The notes: generated by a model not told the origin, from the sequence alone. A DNA stretch of 64,000 bases from Flavobacterium saccharophilum (GCF_900142735.1 NZ_FRBY01000002.1:62001-126000), one strand, 5' to 3'; positions 8,908-17,785 are shown, numbered from the stretch's first letter. Numbers and translations: made by a program.

Positions 8908-9238
8908 TGATTTAAGGTTTTTAAGTTTTTAAATAAAGTTTCAATACTTTTTTCATTCCCTGAGATAAAGATAATTTATTTTTCTGTTAATATTTTATTT
9001 TTTTTAACAGTCTTAACCCTAGTAAAACAAAGCCTTGAGAAAAAATATCACTTTTTTTTCATTTTTTTAAAACCAAAAGCAATCCAGTCTCGTATATGCT
9101 ATTATAACATAGATAAATAAATATTGAAAATAGCAAAATGCCCGAAAACATATTGAATGACAATTGCTTAAGCGATATTAAAATTTAGCCTTAGTGGAAA
9201 AGATTAAAAAATAAAATCTAACAAGTAAAAAGTAAACT

Positions 9239-9409
9239 ATGAAAAATCTGAATAAATTAAAAATTTTGATTGTAGCGCTGACTTCTGTTTTGGCATTGAC
9301 CAATTTTGATTCCAAAGACTCCCGAAAAGGAATAGTCAGGCTCCATCATTCAACTTTAAATAGTACACTTTGTCATAGTTATTTTATTCAATTTAGTCAT
9401 AAAGTATAA
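9239..9409 (+). CDS. Possible small secreted protein or gene remnant
   Basis: 56 codons from ATG. The first 25 residues (MKNLNKLKILIVALTSVLAL...) look like a Sec signal peptide. The remainder (FDSKDSRKGIVRLHHSTL..., ending HKV) has no family resemblance that I can see and no lipobox cysteine. It is divergent from the sigma/anti-sigma operon, where exported target genes are often found. It may therefore be a truncated exported target gene, with its lost remainder between here and the terminator at 9687. Calling it functional would be unsafe. Confidence 0.3.
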   Translation: MKNLNKLKILIVALTSVLALTNFDSKDSRKGIVRLHHSTLNSTLCHSYFIQFSHKV

Positions 9410-9686
9410 AAATATAATAGTTGGTGTCCCCGGACTTCCAACCCGAAAATTATTAAAAAACTGTATTTCCAAAATTAAACGAATTTAGAATTTTCCTTAT
9501 ACACGCCATTAAAAAGATCAGCTGGGAAATATGAATTAAAGTTTAAATAATTTTCAATATAACCGGGAGGCATCAACTATAATTAAAAGATAAAACAACT
9601 ATAATATAAGAATTCAGGATAGCACCAATTCTTATTTTACAAGATTAAATAATATTAATTCATGGTTTGATTTGTTTGTATGGGGA

Positions 9687-9725
9687 GAAGCCTAACGAGT
9701 GATTAACGTTAGGCTTCGTTTTTTT
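9687..9725 (+). terminator. Strong intrinsic terminator without an obvious upstream gene
   Basis: GAAGCCTAACG (9687-9697) is perfectly complementary to CGTTAGGCTTC (9707-9717), with a 9-base loop and then GTTTTTTT. It is oriented for rightward transcription, but the nearest upstream rightward ORF is the doubtful one ending at 9409. Confidence 0.85.
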
Positions 9726-9808
9726 ATTTAACTTATGTTTAATAAAAATAAAGCAATCAAAATCTTTACGGAAAATAGATTTTAACTAATTTTATAAAAA
9801 ATTAAACG

Positions 9809-10393
9809 ATGAACAAAATAGTATTTTTAGTTTGTAGTGCAGTCTTTTTAATGGCTGCACAACTTCAGGCGCAAACAAGTATTAATAAATCTAAAACAGA
9901 AAAAGTTATGGGAAAACAAACCATCTATCAATTTAAAGTGGAAGATTTATCAGGAAACACTTTTGATTTTGCTTCTTTAAAAGGAAAAAAAATCATGATT
10001 GTAAATACGGCTTCAAAGTGTGGATTAACACCTCAATACAAAGATCTTGAAGCGGTTTACAAGGAGTATAAAGATAAAGGTTTCGTAATTGTTGGTTTTC
10101 CAGCTAATAATTTTGCATCTCAGGAACCAGGTACCAATGAAGAAATTCAAACATTTTGTCAACAAAATTACGGTGTGACTTTCCCAATGATGGATAAAGT
10201 TTCTGTAAAAGGAGATGATATGTGTGAGGTATATAAATTCTTAACGCAAAAATCTAAAAATGGTTTGCAGGATTCTGAAGTAGAATGGAATTTCCAAAAA
10301 TACCTTATCAATGAAAAAGGCGAGTTGGTTAAAGTAATTAAGCCAAAAACATTAGTAACAGAGCCAGAAGTGATTAATTGGATTAAAAGTTAA
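9809..10393 (+). CDS. Glutathione peroxidase family protein (Cys type), exported
   Basis: 194 residues. The peroxidatic cysteine is C71 in NTASKCGLTPQY. The rest of the catalytic tetrad is Q105, W160 and N161 (WNFQKYL). Cys117 (FCQQNYGVTFPM) is where thioredoxin-dependent GPx enzymes carry the resolving cysteine, so the reductant is probably thioredoxin rather than glutathione. An N-terminal signal peptide (through AQAQ near 22) predicts periplasmic location, unlike the cytoplasmic BtuE/BsaA-type relatives. A second Met at 34 would give a cytoplasmic form, but the ATG at 9809 fits the signal peptide. It detoxifies hydroperoxides. Confidence 0.92.
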   Translation: MNKIVFLVCSAVFLMAAQLQAQTSINKSKTEKVMGKQTIYQFKVEDLSGNTFDFASLKGKKIMIVNTASKCGLTPQYKDLEAVYKEYKDKGFVIVGFPANNFASQEPGTNEEIQTFCQQNYGVTFPMMDKVSVKGDDMCEVYKFLTQKSKNGLQDSEVEWNFQKYLINEKGELVKVIKPKTLVTEPEVINWIKS

Positions 10394-10414
10394 TTCAAAA
10401 TAATCGAAACCAGA

Positions 10415-10460
10415 AAATCCACAAATTTGAATGTAAATTCAGGTTTGTGGATTTTTTTTT
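10415..10460. terminator. Bidirectional terminator after the peroxidase gene
   Basis: AAATCCACAAA (10415-10425) pairs with TTTGTGGATTT (10444-10454) and is followed by a T-run; an inner TGAAT/ATTCA stem extends it. It lies between converging genes. Confidence 0.8.
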
Positions 10461-10498
10461 AGGAGCAGGGCTAGAGGACTTGTTTTTGAAAAGAAGTA
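10461..10498 (+). repeat. Partial copy of a dispersed intergenic repeat
   Basis: GGAGCAGGGCTAGAGGACTT and the next bases resemble the right end of the palindromic element at 19466-19562 (GGGGCTAGGGGACTTGGTTT then caaaagaa). Only the right flank is kept; the hairpin core is missing. Confidence 0.5.
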
Positions 10499-10514
10499 CT
10501 TAATTGTATTTAAT

Positions 10515-11432
10515 TTATTTCTGCAAAACTGCAATAATTCTTTTTTCAATAGCTGGTTCAGCATCTGAATGTCCTCCATCTTCAAGGTATACAACAGATC
10601 TTTTAAGTTTATGGTGTAAGGTTTCAGCATGTTCAACAGGGCAAATTGAATCCTGTTTTCCATGGATGATAGTTACTGGAATGTCATCGAGAGCATTTGT
10701 ATTATTCAAAATATAGTTTTCTTCAATGAAACAATTATTACTTAAATAATGCGCTTCCATAATTGCTAAAGATTCGAACGGGAATTCTTGAATAATAGCT
10801 TCAATTTCCATTTCAGTAATTCCTTTTTTAAAAATAGATATTTCGTAAAATACCCATTCATAACAATAAAAAGCCCTATTTTCTGGAGTTCCATTCAGCA
10901 TTTGATCCAAGTAATATTCAGATATGCTTAAAGCTGAATCTTTCGGAACGTTCTTCTTAAATCTGTTCCATTCTTTAGGAAATTCATTTTCAACTCCACC
11001 ATTTAGAAAATGATCAATTGATTTTTTGTCTCCAAGAAAAACACCTCTTAATAAAAGACTTTTTACTTTTTCAGAATTTTGAATAGTAAAGACAAGACTT
11101 AGTGTTGTTCCCCATGAACCACCAAAGACATTGATTTTTTGGATGTTTAAATGTTTTAAAAGAACATTGATATCATCAACAAGATCTTGAGTTGTATTTT
11201 CTTTTATACAACCAAAAGGTTTGCTTTTTGAAGAGCCTCTTTGGTCAAAAAAGATAACTTTATGTTTCTTAAAATCAAAGAAACGTTTGTCTTGTTCAGA
11301 AAATCCTGCGCCAGGACCTCCGTGAAGAAATAAATAAACTTCTCCATCATCAGCGCCACAAACTTCATAATAAATTTCATGAATTTCACTAACTTTAAGA
11401 TAGCCATTCTCTAATAAGGAATTTGTCTCCAA
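10515..11432 (-). CDS. pip: Proline iminopeptidase-like alpha/beta hydrolase
   Basis: 305 residues, an alpha/beta hydrolase close to prolyl aminopeptidases, which release N-terminal proline. Visible are the oxyanion motif HGGPG (37-41), FFDQRGSSKS (61-70), the nucleophile elbow GGSWG with Ser106, the Asp region HGKQDSICP and the final His in GGHSDAE. No signal peptide, so cytoplasmic. Oddly, the only sensible start is a TTG (codon at 11430-11432); no ATG occurs before the HGGPG motif. Family members usually begin a few residues before ENGYLKVS, so little can be missing. Other serine hydrolases of the fold cannot be excluded. Confidence 0.85.
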   Translation of the reverse strand: METNSLLENGYLKVSEIHEIYYEVCGADDGEVYLFLHGGPGAGFSEQDKRFFDFKKHKVIFFDQRGSSKSKPFGCIKENTTQDLVDDINVLLKHLNIQKINVFGGSWGTTLSLVFTIQNSEKVKSLLLRGVFLGDKKSIDHFLNGGVENEFPKEWNRFKKNVPKDSALSISEYYLDQMLNGTPENRAFYCYEWVFYEISIFKKGITEMEIEAIIQEFPFESLAIMEAHYLSNNCFIEENYILNNTNALDDIPVTIIHGKQDSICPVEHAETLHHKLKRSVVYLEDGGHSDAEPAIEKRIIAVLQK

Positions 11433-11458
11433 TATTTTTTTGATTGAATTTATTTTTG

Positions 11459-11545
11459 AAACATCTATACAAAGTTCGTAAAGTGTTTATTGATAAAGCT
11501 TTGCGAACATTACGTTTTCTAAGCATAAGCTAAGCTTTGCGTTCT
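11459..11545. repeat. Short-word repeat region (CTTTGCG type)
   Basis: The gap between pip and the acetyltransferase is built of repeated and inverted words (AAGCTTTGCGAAC, AGCTTTGCGTTCTTTGCG). Similar low-complexity intergenic repeats are seen elsewhere in this window. I see no ORF in it. Confidence 0.4.
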
Positions 11546-11551
11546 TTGCGA

Positions 11552-12049
11552 TTAAGCAAGAATCAGCTGCATGAAAACCAAATCCAACCAGTGATCAAAT
11601 TTGTAACCCACTTCCCGAATTGTTCCAGTTACGACAAATCCAAATTTTTCATGAAAAGCGATACTTCCGGAATTATCTGCATCAATTGCACCAATCATTA
11701 CATGATAACCTTGTTCTTTTGCTAACCGAATCAATTCCGTTAATAATTTTGATCCAATCCCTTTTCCAATCACATTATCAACCACATAAACGGAATGCTC
11801 AACCGTATATTGATAACCAATTTTTTCACGGAATTGCCCATAACTTCCAAAACCAACTACTTCACCATCTAAATCAGCGACTACAATAGGAAGATTTTTG
11901 GCAGTTTTATCTTCAAACCATTTTGTTTGCACTTCCAGAGTTTGAACATCATAGTTATAATTTGCTGTTGTGTGCAAAATAGAAAAGTTTACAATGTCCA
12001 GAATTTTTTCTAAATCATTTACTGTTGCAGGTCTCAGAGTAAGGCTCAT
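11552..12049 (-). CDS. GNAT N-acetyltransferase, phosphinothricin-acetyltransferase-like
   Basis: 165 residues, one full GNAT domain. The acetyl-CoA loop lies in VIGKGIGSKLLTELIRLA (about 92-109), preceded by EHSVYVVDN; the later GAIDADNSGSIAFHEKFGF and WLDLVFMQ are characteristic of the PAT/YncA-like subgroup. The natural acceptor (an amine, possibly an amino acid analogue) cannot be read from sequence. Its start lies 14 bases after the stop of the thioredoxin-like gene on the same strand, so the two may be co-transcribed. Confidence 0.88.
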   Translation of the reverse strand: MSLTLRPATVNDLEKILDIVNFSILHTTANYNYDVQTLEVQTKWFEDKTAKNLPIVVADLDGEVVGFGSYGQFREKIGYQYTVEHSVYVVDNVIGKGIGSKLLTELIRLAKEQGYHVMIGAIDADNSGSIAFHEKFGFVVTGTIREVGYKFDHWLDLVFMQLILA

Positions 12050-12063
12050 GGTTTTATAGGATA

Positions 12064-13239
12064 TTATTTTGTGTTTAGTTCAGCTAACAAAGTATCGACT
12101 TCTTTAGTATTCCAGGTCATTTCTGTACAAATGACTTTGGCATCGTTGGCATACTGCAAAGCTAATTTTTTGTCTTTAATTTTATTGTAAAGCCGTGCGA
12201 TGAGCAAGTTTCCATCATAAGAATCATTTAATTCTAAAGAATGTTTAACCCAGAAAATAGCTTTTTTAAGACTTTCAGTATCTTTAATATGTTTCAGGTA
12301 TGTTTGCCCAATATCTTTTAAAAAACTGGCATCGTTCCAAACTAATTTCTGAGTATCTGCAAGTGTTACTTTTTTATAAAATTGCCATTTTTCAGTTCTT
12401 TCGGCTAAAGTCAAATCAAATTTAAAAACCAAAGAATCTGTTTTCTGTAATCGAATTGATTTTGCAACTTCTCTTTGTTTGTAATAGTTTACCGTATCTA
12501 AATTGTCAACTAACGGACGAAGCAGTTCTGTTACAATACTTTCTATTTTACGATCAACACGATTTTGTGAAGCTACAGCTGCAAACTCCTTTTGATGTTT
12601 TAAAACGTATTGAAATTCTCGTGAGTTAATATCAGTTACGCCATTTGCAATAATTCTCCAGTTGGTTTCGCTAATCAATTGTGCATCAGATTGAGTATTG
12701 AGATAAGTATGTGTTGCAGGAGATAAATCGGTTCTGTCTTTTCCTTTTTTCAGGGTATTTAAGTAAGTAAAAAACTTTGTTGAATCAATTGGATCTGAAA
12801 GGAATTCTTTTTCCAAATAAGGCAATTGCATTCTTGAATTGAGGGCGTATTTTACCTCGGTCATGAATTCCGTCGTTTTCATTTCTCCTTTTAAAGCGTA
12901 TAAAAGAGTTTCATTGGAATCCAAAAATAAAAAAGTAGGCAGCGATTTGGTGTTGTATTTATTTTTTAGTGCGATTCCTTCTTCTTTTTCAATGTTTTTC
13001 CAAATGCAAACGTAATTTTCCTTTAAAAAATCCATCACGTTTGGATCACTAAAAACTTCTTTTTTCATTTGATTACAATGAGGACACCAGTCAGCATAAA
13101 GCATTATAAAAAGTGGTTTTCCTTCTGTTTTTGCAATTTCTAAAGCTTTTTTATAAGGCGGGTCATCAGGCACAAATTGATTTTGTGATTTTACGGTTTG
13201 TATTGAAATACAAAGCAAAAAAAGATAAATGAAACGCAT
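12064..13239 (-). CDS. Exported thioredoxin-fold protein with long C-terminal extension
   Basis: 391 residues. A signal peptide (1-18, MRFIYLFLLCISIQTVKS) is followed by a thioredoxin_7/DUF255-type domain (25-140) with active site WCPHC (C52, C55), preceded by FIMLYAD. The remaining 240 residues are helical and charged; the last 80 (KKAIFWVKHSLELNDSYDGN, KDKKLALQYANDAK) look like one or two TPR repeats. A periplasmic disulfide reductase or metal-handling role is typical for the fold, but the partner is unknown. Confidence 0.8.
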   Translation of the reverse strand: MRFIYLFLLCISIQTVKSQNQFVPDDPPYKKALEIAKTEGKPLFIMLYADWCPHCNQMKKEVFSDPNVMDFLKENYVCIWKNIEKEEGIALKNKYNTKSLPTFLFLDSNETLLYALKGEMKTTEFMTEVKYALNSRMQLPYLEKEFLSDPIDSTKFFTYLNTLKKGKDRTDLSPATHTYLNTQSDAQLISETNWRIIANGVTDINSREFQYVLKHQKEFAAVASQNRVDRKIESIVTELLRPLVDNLDTVNYYKQREVAKSIRLQKTDSLVFKFDLTLAERTEKWQFYKKVTLADTQKLVWNDASFLKDIGQTYLKHIKDTESLKKAIFWVKHSLELNDSYDGNLLIARLYNKIKDKKLALQYANDAKVICTEMTWNTKEVDTLLAELNTK

Positions 13240-13345
13240 AGAAAGTTTATTTTGATCAAAAAAAAGCTTTTACAAATATATTTCCTTTTTCTAAAAACGG
13301 CCTTAATATCTTCCCAATTTATAAGTAAATCAAATGTGAAGTTTG

Positions 13346-13353
13346 TAACTTTG
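13346..13353 (+). promoter_or_regulatory. -7 element upstream of menD
   Basis: TAACTTTG matches TAnnTTTG and lies 57 bases before the menD ATG in the divergent gap. No good -33 TTG is found at the right distance. Confidence 0.4.
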
Positions 13354-13410
13354 TGGTATCAAATGAAATCTTCAAGTTTAGATTTCCTTTAAAAATAATA
13401 CGCCATACGA

Positions 13411-15072
13411 ATGATTTACCCCAAAATACCGCTTGCTCAAAGCATCATCGAAATTTGTTTAGCAAAAGGAATTACCAATATTATTATTTCTCCGGGATCA
13501 AGAAATGCGCCTTTAACCATAGGTTTTGCGCAAAATTCTAACTTTACTTGTTATAGCATTGCAGATGAACGTTGTGCAGCCTTTTTTGCATTAGGTATTG
13601 CACAACAAATTAAAAAGCCAACAGCCATTGTTTGTACTTCAGGTTCTGCCTTATTAAATTATTATCCGGCTGTGGCCGAAGCATTTTACAGTCAAATTCC
13701 CCTGATTGTAATTTCTGCAGATCGTCCACAAAGTAAGATAGACATTGGCGATGGACAAACCATTCGTCAGGAAAATGTTTTTCAGAATCATTCTGTTTTC
13801 AATGCTAATTTAACGGAAGAAGCTTCAGAAGAAAATGATTTAAAAATCAACAGAGCGATCGAGACGGCAATTCTTCAAAAAGGTCCGGTTCATATTAATG
13901 CCCCTTTTGAAGAACCTTTATATGAGACTGTAGAAGCACTTTCAGTGCAACCAAAAATCACGCATTCAGAAGAAATCATCGGATCAAAAACTATTGAAAA
14001 CGTAGCCGCTTTTGTTTCGATTTGGAATGCAGCCAAACGTAAATTAATCATGGTTGGCGTTAACGAGGCGAATGGTATCGATCAGGAAATTATCGACAAC
14101 CTGGCACAAGATCCATCAGTTGTAGTCTTAACAGAAACGACTTCAAACTTGCATCATCCGGATTTTATAAATAGTATTGATACTTTAATTACACCGTTTG
14201 AAGATGTTGATTTTAAAGAGCTTAATCCAGATGTTTTAGTGACTTTTGGAGGAATGATCGTATCTAAACGTATAAAAGGATTTTTGCGCAAACACAAACC
14301 AAAAGAGCATTGGCATATTGATACTTTGCGGGCATACGATACTTTCAATGCTTTGACACAGCATTTTGTAATGCAGCCCAACGATTTCTTTAAAGATTTG
14401 TTGTCAAAAACGGAGTACACAAAAAGTAAATATGCCGAAAAAATTGGTACAATTTATAATTTTAGAAAAATTAGAAGAAATGAATATCTGGAAAAAATCC
14501 CTTTTTCAGACTTTAAAGTTTTTGAAAAAGTAATTGAATCTCTGCCTAAAAACAGTCAATTGCAAATTAGTAATAGTTCAGCAATTCGATATGCACAATT
14601 AATTCATATCGATCCTTCGATAGAAGTTTTTTGTAACCGAGGAACGAGCGGAATTGACGGCAGCACATCAACAGCAATTGGCGCTTCAGTTGGCAGTGGA
14701 AAACCTAATGTTTTTATTACGGGAGATATTAGTTTCTTGTACGACAGCAACGCTTTATGGAATACTTATATTCCCAAAAACTTCAAAATTATTTTAATTA
14801 ATAATGGAGGAGGAGGAATCTTCAGAATTTTACCAGGACATGAAGAGAAACCTGTTTTTAATACTTATTTTGAAACATCCCATCATTTAACTGCGGAACA
14901 TCTGGCAAAAATGTATCAGTTTAATTATTTGACTGCTTCTGATACTTCATCCTTAGAAACTAAAATTCAAGAATTATACGCACAAGATGATACTCCGGCC
15001 ATTTTGGAGATTTTCACACCTACTGCAGAAAATGATGTTGTTTTAAAGCAATATTTTAAAGAGTTAAAATAA
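13411..15072 (+). CDS. menD: 2-succinyl-5-enolpyruvyl-6-hydroxy-3-cyclohexene-1-carboxylate synthase
   Basis: 553 residues, the normal length of MenD. The thiamine-diphosphate enzyme condenses isochorismate with 2-oxoglutarate (losing CO2) in menaquinone synthesis. N-terminal SPGSRNAPLTIGFA, the DERCAAFFALGIAQ segment and ISADRP are MenD signatures. C-terminal GTSGIDGSTSTAIGAS and GDISFLYDSNAL...NNGGGGIFRILPG form the cofactor/Mg site. It starts the local series of men genes on the plus strand, followed by the CvfB-like gene; menB, menA and menC come later and are interleaved with unrelated genes. Confidence 0.96.
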   Translation: MIYPKIPLAQSIIEICLAKGITNIIISPGSRNAPLTIGFAQNSNFTCYSIADERCAAFFALGIAQQIKKPTAIVCTSGSALLNYYPAVAEAFYSQIPLIVISADRPQSKIDIGDGQTIRQENVFQNHSVFNANLTEEASEENDLKINRAIETAILQKGPVHINAPFEEPLYETVEALSVQPKITHSEEIIGSKTIENVAAFVSIWNAAKRKLIMVGVNEANGIDQEIIDNLAQDPSVVVLTETTSNLHHPDFINSIDTLITPFEDVDFKELNPDVLVTFGGMIVSKRIKGFLRKHKPKEHWHIDTLRAYDTFNALTQHFVMQPNDFFKDLLSKTEYTKSKYAEKIGTIYNFRKIRRNEYLEKIPFSDFKVFEKVIESLPKNSQLQISNSSAIRYAQLIHIDPSIEVFCNRGTSGIDGSTSTAIGASVGSGKPNVFITGDISFLYDSNALWNTYIPKNFKIILINNGGGGIFRILPGHEEKPVFNTYFETSHHLTAEHLAKMYQFNYLTASDTSSLETKIQELYAQDDTPAILEIFTPTAENDVVLKQYFKELK

Positions 15073-15145
15073 AAGATATTAAGTGTCATGAAAATGGCAC
15101 TTTTTTTATCCAAAATATTTTTCGCTTTCCCATTTTCAAACTTCG

Positions 15146-15153
15146 TACATTTG
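15146..15153 (+). promoter_or_regulatory. -7 element upstream of the CvfB-like gene
   Basis: TACATTTG fits TAnnTTTG and lies 45 bases before the ATG at 15199. This argues against starting the gene at the upstream ATG at 15088. Confidence 0.45.
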
Positions 15154-15198
15154 CAGCTTAGAAACTTAGTCGCTTATTGGCTTAGAACCTTAAAGAAT

Positions 15199-16056
15199 AT
15201 GATTGAAATAGGAAAATACAATACACTTACCATATTACGTGATACCAAAGTTGGTTTATTTTTAGGAAATCCTGAAAAAGATCCGGAAGGAATTCACGAT
15301 ATATTATTACCCAATAAATACGTACCAAACGAATTTGAAATAGGCGAAGAGCTTATAGTTTTTGTTTATTTAGACCACGAACAACGTCCGATTGCTACTA
15401 CATTAGAGCCTTATATTTTATTAAATGAATTTGCCTTATTGAGAGTAAATTACACCAATCAGGTTGGTGCTTTTATGGATTGGGGAATGGAGAAAGATAT
15501 TCTGGTTCCGTTTAAAGAACAAGCGCGTCCTATGGAAAAAGGAAAGCGTTATCTGGTTTACCTTTATATGGATGAAAAAACCAATCGTTTGGTAGCTTCA
15601 AGTAAATTGAACCAATTTTTGTCAAACGATCAGCTTACGGTTGAAAAAGGAGAAGAAGTTGATTTGATTGTTTCTCATATTACTGAATTGGGAATCAATG
15701 TAATCATCAATGAAAGACATAAAGGTTTACTATACAAAGATGAAGTTTATGATGACGCGATCAGAACTGGAGACAGAATGATTGGATTTATTAAAAATAT
15801 TCGTCCTGATAATAAAATCGACGTTGCTTTACAAGTACAAGGTTATCAAAGCATTGAACCAAACGCAGAGAAAATTTTAGATGAATTGCGTGCCAATCGC
15901 GGTTTCCTGAGACTAAATGATGCTTCTCACCCTGAAGACATTAAGACAGTTTTAAAAATGAGTAAAAAGACTTTTAAGAAAGCAATTGGAGCTTTATATA
16001 AAGATAAACTGATCGAAATCAAGGAAGACGGTATTTATCTGGTAAAAGAAAATTAA
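15199..16056 (+). CDS. cvfB: S1-type RNA-binding protein, CvfB-like
   Basis: 285 residues. The start MIEIGKYNTLTILRDTKVGL matches CvfB/YitL proteins, which have three S1-like domains plus a C-terminal winged helix. Here the S1 segments cover about 1-65, 70-140 (VGAFMDWGMEKDILVPFKEQ) and 145-215 (LGINVIINERHKGLLYKDEV). The winged helix follows (MSKKTFKKAIGALYKDKLI, about 250-275). Relatives bind RNA and affect virulence or translation in Firmicutes; the role in Bacteroidota is unknown. An upstream in-frame ATG at 15088 would add 37 residues unlike the family. Confidence 0.85.
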   Translation: MIEIGKYNTLTILRDTKVGLFLGNPEKDPEGIHDILLPNKYVPNEFEIGEELIVFVYLDHEQRPIATTLEPYILLNEFALLRVNYTNQVGAFMDWGMEKDILVPFKEQARPMEKGKRYLVYLYMDEKTNRLVASSKLNQFLSNDQLTVEKGEEVDLIVSHITELGINVIINERHKGLLYKDEVYDDAIRTGDRMIGFIKNIRPDNKIDVALQVQGYQSIEPNAEKILDELRANRGFLRLNDASHPEDIKTVLKMSKKTFKKAIGALYKDKLIEIKEDGIYLVKEN

Positions 16057-16850
16057 TATTTAAATTCCAATCTTTTCAAATTCCAAACTCCAACTTAGCA
16101 ATATTAACAATATCTAGTTTGGAATTTGGAATTTTTTAAGTTTGGAATTTATTGAAACAAGAAAGGCTGCTCATTACAAGCAGCCTTTCTCTTTTTATTC
16201 AGTTTTAAAAAAAATTGTAATTAAAAAAAAACAGAAATAAAATTATTCGAATCCATTAAAAGAATAACAACTTTAAAAATTTTAGGAGTTACCTTTCATC
16301 TGGTATGTCTTTAAACAATCAATACGTCCATTTTAAAAGCAAAAAATCAATTTCACGGCTAATCCATTTGGTTGATAAAATAACTTATAGAATGTTTTGG
16401 TTAGCATTTTCCTCTTTTCGTAATCAATCTTATACTAATTACTTAAACAATTCTAGCATTTAACCTTAGGTGTTACTATCTCCTTCTTGAAGTTTTAACA
16501 AACGCATAAATCATTTGCTCATTAGTCAAAGGTTTACTAATAAAAACCGTAAAAAAATGAGCGACAAAATTTTTAATTTTTCTCAAAAAAAGTCATTTTT
16601 TAGGTTAATAAATCAGTGAAAGAAAATCAATCAAAAATCAGCGAAATAAAATGTATCTCATTGATTTCTAGGGTGTAAAATTACTTAATTATTTTTGAAA
16701 TCCAATGTTAAATAATGTTATTTTTTGTAAGTAAATACTATTTACCATGATCTGGCGATAATTTAGCACAGACTTAAGCCGATTTGAGTAGGTAAAAATG
16801 TAAAAATGCTTTATTTTTACACTATAATTATTAAAACTAAACAAATAGAA
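16057..16850. other. Long intergenic region with repeats and a terminator
   Basis: About 790 bases before menB. It starts with an inverted repeat of AAATTCCAAACT (16078-16089) and AGTTTGGAATTT (16116-16127), then a terminator at 16160-16195. The remaining 650 bases are AT-rich; I find no convincing gene there. A minus-strand stretch near 16490-16600 reads open for about 36 codons but has no ATG and no recognisable family. Confidence 0.5.
16160..16195 (+). terminator. Terminator downstream of the CvfB-like gene
   Basis: AGAAAGGCTGCT (16160-16171) is perfectly complementary to AGCAGCCTTTCT (16179-16190), loop of 7, followed by CTTTTTA. Confidence 0.85.
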
Positions 16851-17684
16851 ATGGATTGGATTACTGCCAGAGAATTTGAAGATATCACCTATAAAAAATG
16901 TAATGGAGTTGCAAGAATAGCGTTTAACAGACCTAATGTACGAAACGCTTTCCGTCCAAAAACAACTTCAGAATTATATCAGGCTTTTTACGACGCACAA
17001 GAAGATACTTCAATAGGAGTAGTGTTACTTTCTGCTGAAGGCCCATCAACAAAAGATGGTGTTTACTCTTTTTGTAGTGGTGGCGATCAAAATGCTCGCG
17101 GGCACCAGGGCTATGTAGGTGAAGATGGACAACATCGTTTAAATATTCTTGAAGTGCAGCGTTTAATTCGTTTCATGCCAAAAGTGGTTATTGCCGTTGT
17201 CCCAGGTTGGGCAGTTGGTGGCGGACACAGTTTACATGTGGTTTGCGATATGACTTTGGCAAGTAAAGAACATGCAATTTTCAAACAAACAGATGCTGAC
17301 GTTACTAGTTTCGACGGTGGTTACGGATCTGCTTATTTAGCAAAAATGGTAGGCCAGAAAAAAGCACGCGAAATTTTCTTTTTAGGGAGAAATTATTCAG
17401 CTCAGGAAGCAATGGATATGGGAATGGTTAATGCTGTTATTCCACACGATGAATTGGAAGATACTGCTTACGAGTGGGCTCAGGAAATTCTTCAAAAGTC
17501 ACCAACTTCTATAAAAATGCTAAAATTCGCCATGAACCTTACAGACGACGGAATGGTTGGTCAACAGGTTTTTGCCGGAGAAGCAACTCGTTTAGCTTAT
17601 ATGACAGAAGAAGCAAAAGAAGGAAGAAATGCATTTTTAGAAAAAAGAAAACCGAATTTCGGAGAAAATAAGTGGTTACCATAA
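16851..17684 (+). CDS. menB: 1,4-dihydroxy-2-naphthoyl-CoA synthase
   Basis: 277 residues, crotonase fold, normal MenB length. It closes the second ring of the naphthoquinone by converting o-succinylbenzoyl-CoA to DHNA-CoA. Signatures are RPNVRNAFRPKTT, CSGGDQNARG, GGGHSLHVVCDMTLAS and the active-site FDGGYGSAYLAKMVGQKKA, with C-terminal FLEKRKPNF. The ATG at 16851 is chosen, giving the standard MDWITAREF start; an upstream in-frame ATG at 16806 adds an atypical hydrophobic leader. menA follows after a 100-base gap with an inverted repeat. Confidence 0.96.
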   Translation: MDWITAREFEDITYKKCNGVARIAFNRPNVRNAFRPKTTSELYQAFYDAQEDTSIGVVLLSAEGPSTKDGVYSFCSGGDQNARGHQGYVGEDGQHRLNILEVQRLIRFMPKVVIAVVPGWAVGGGHSLHVVCDMTLASKEHAIFKQTDADVTSFDGGYGSAYLAKMVGQKKAREIFFLGRNYSAQEAMDMGMVNAVIPHDELEDTAYEWAQEILQKSPTSIKMLKFAMNLTDDGMVGQQVFAGEATRLAYMTEEAKEGRNAFLEKRKPNFGENKWLP

Positions 17685-17697
17685 ATAACAAATAATT

Positions 17698-17760
17698 GTT
17701 TCAAGTTTCAGGTTTTAAGTTGCGAAACGAAGTCCAAACTTGAAACCTGAAACCTGAAAC
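17698..17760. repeat. Imperfect inverted repeat between menB and menA
   Basis: GTTTCAAGTTTCAGGTT (17698-17714) faces AACCTGAAACCTGAAAC (17744-17760) with one mismatch. No T-run follows, so it is more likely a dispersed palindromic repeat than a terminator, although it could shape the menB-menA transcript. Confidence 0.55.
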
Positions 17761-17785
17761 AAAATTTAAAACTAAACAAAACAGA

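Larger units (their letters stand above)
8908..9808. other. 900-base gap with small ORF and orphan terminator
   Basis: AT-rich and low-complexity between the sigma factor and glutathione peroxidase. It contains a doubtful 56-codon ORF (9239-9409) and a strong rightward intrinsic terminator (9687-9725) that no recognised gene uses. The stretch 9410-9680 has no ORF that I recognise and could be decayed coding DNA or a non-coding transcript. Confidence 0.5.

Noticed and set aside
15088..15198. Upstream in-frame start giving the CvfB-like protein a 37-residue hydrophobic leader
   Set aside because: A TACATTTG -7 element lies inside this segment and homologues start at MIEIGKYN; the leader is untranslated.
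16490..16600. Minus-strand open stretch of about 36 codons ending KTSRRR
   Set aside because: No ATG, only a possible TTG start, no upstream promoter and no family resemblance; probably chance in AT-rich DNA.
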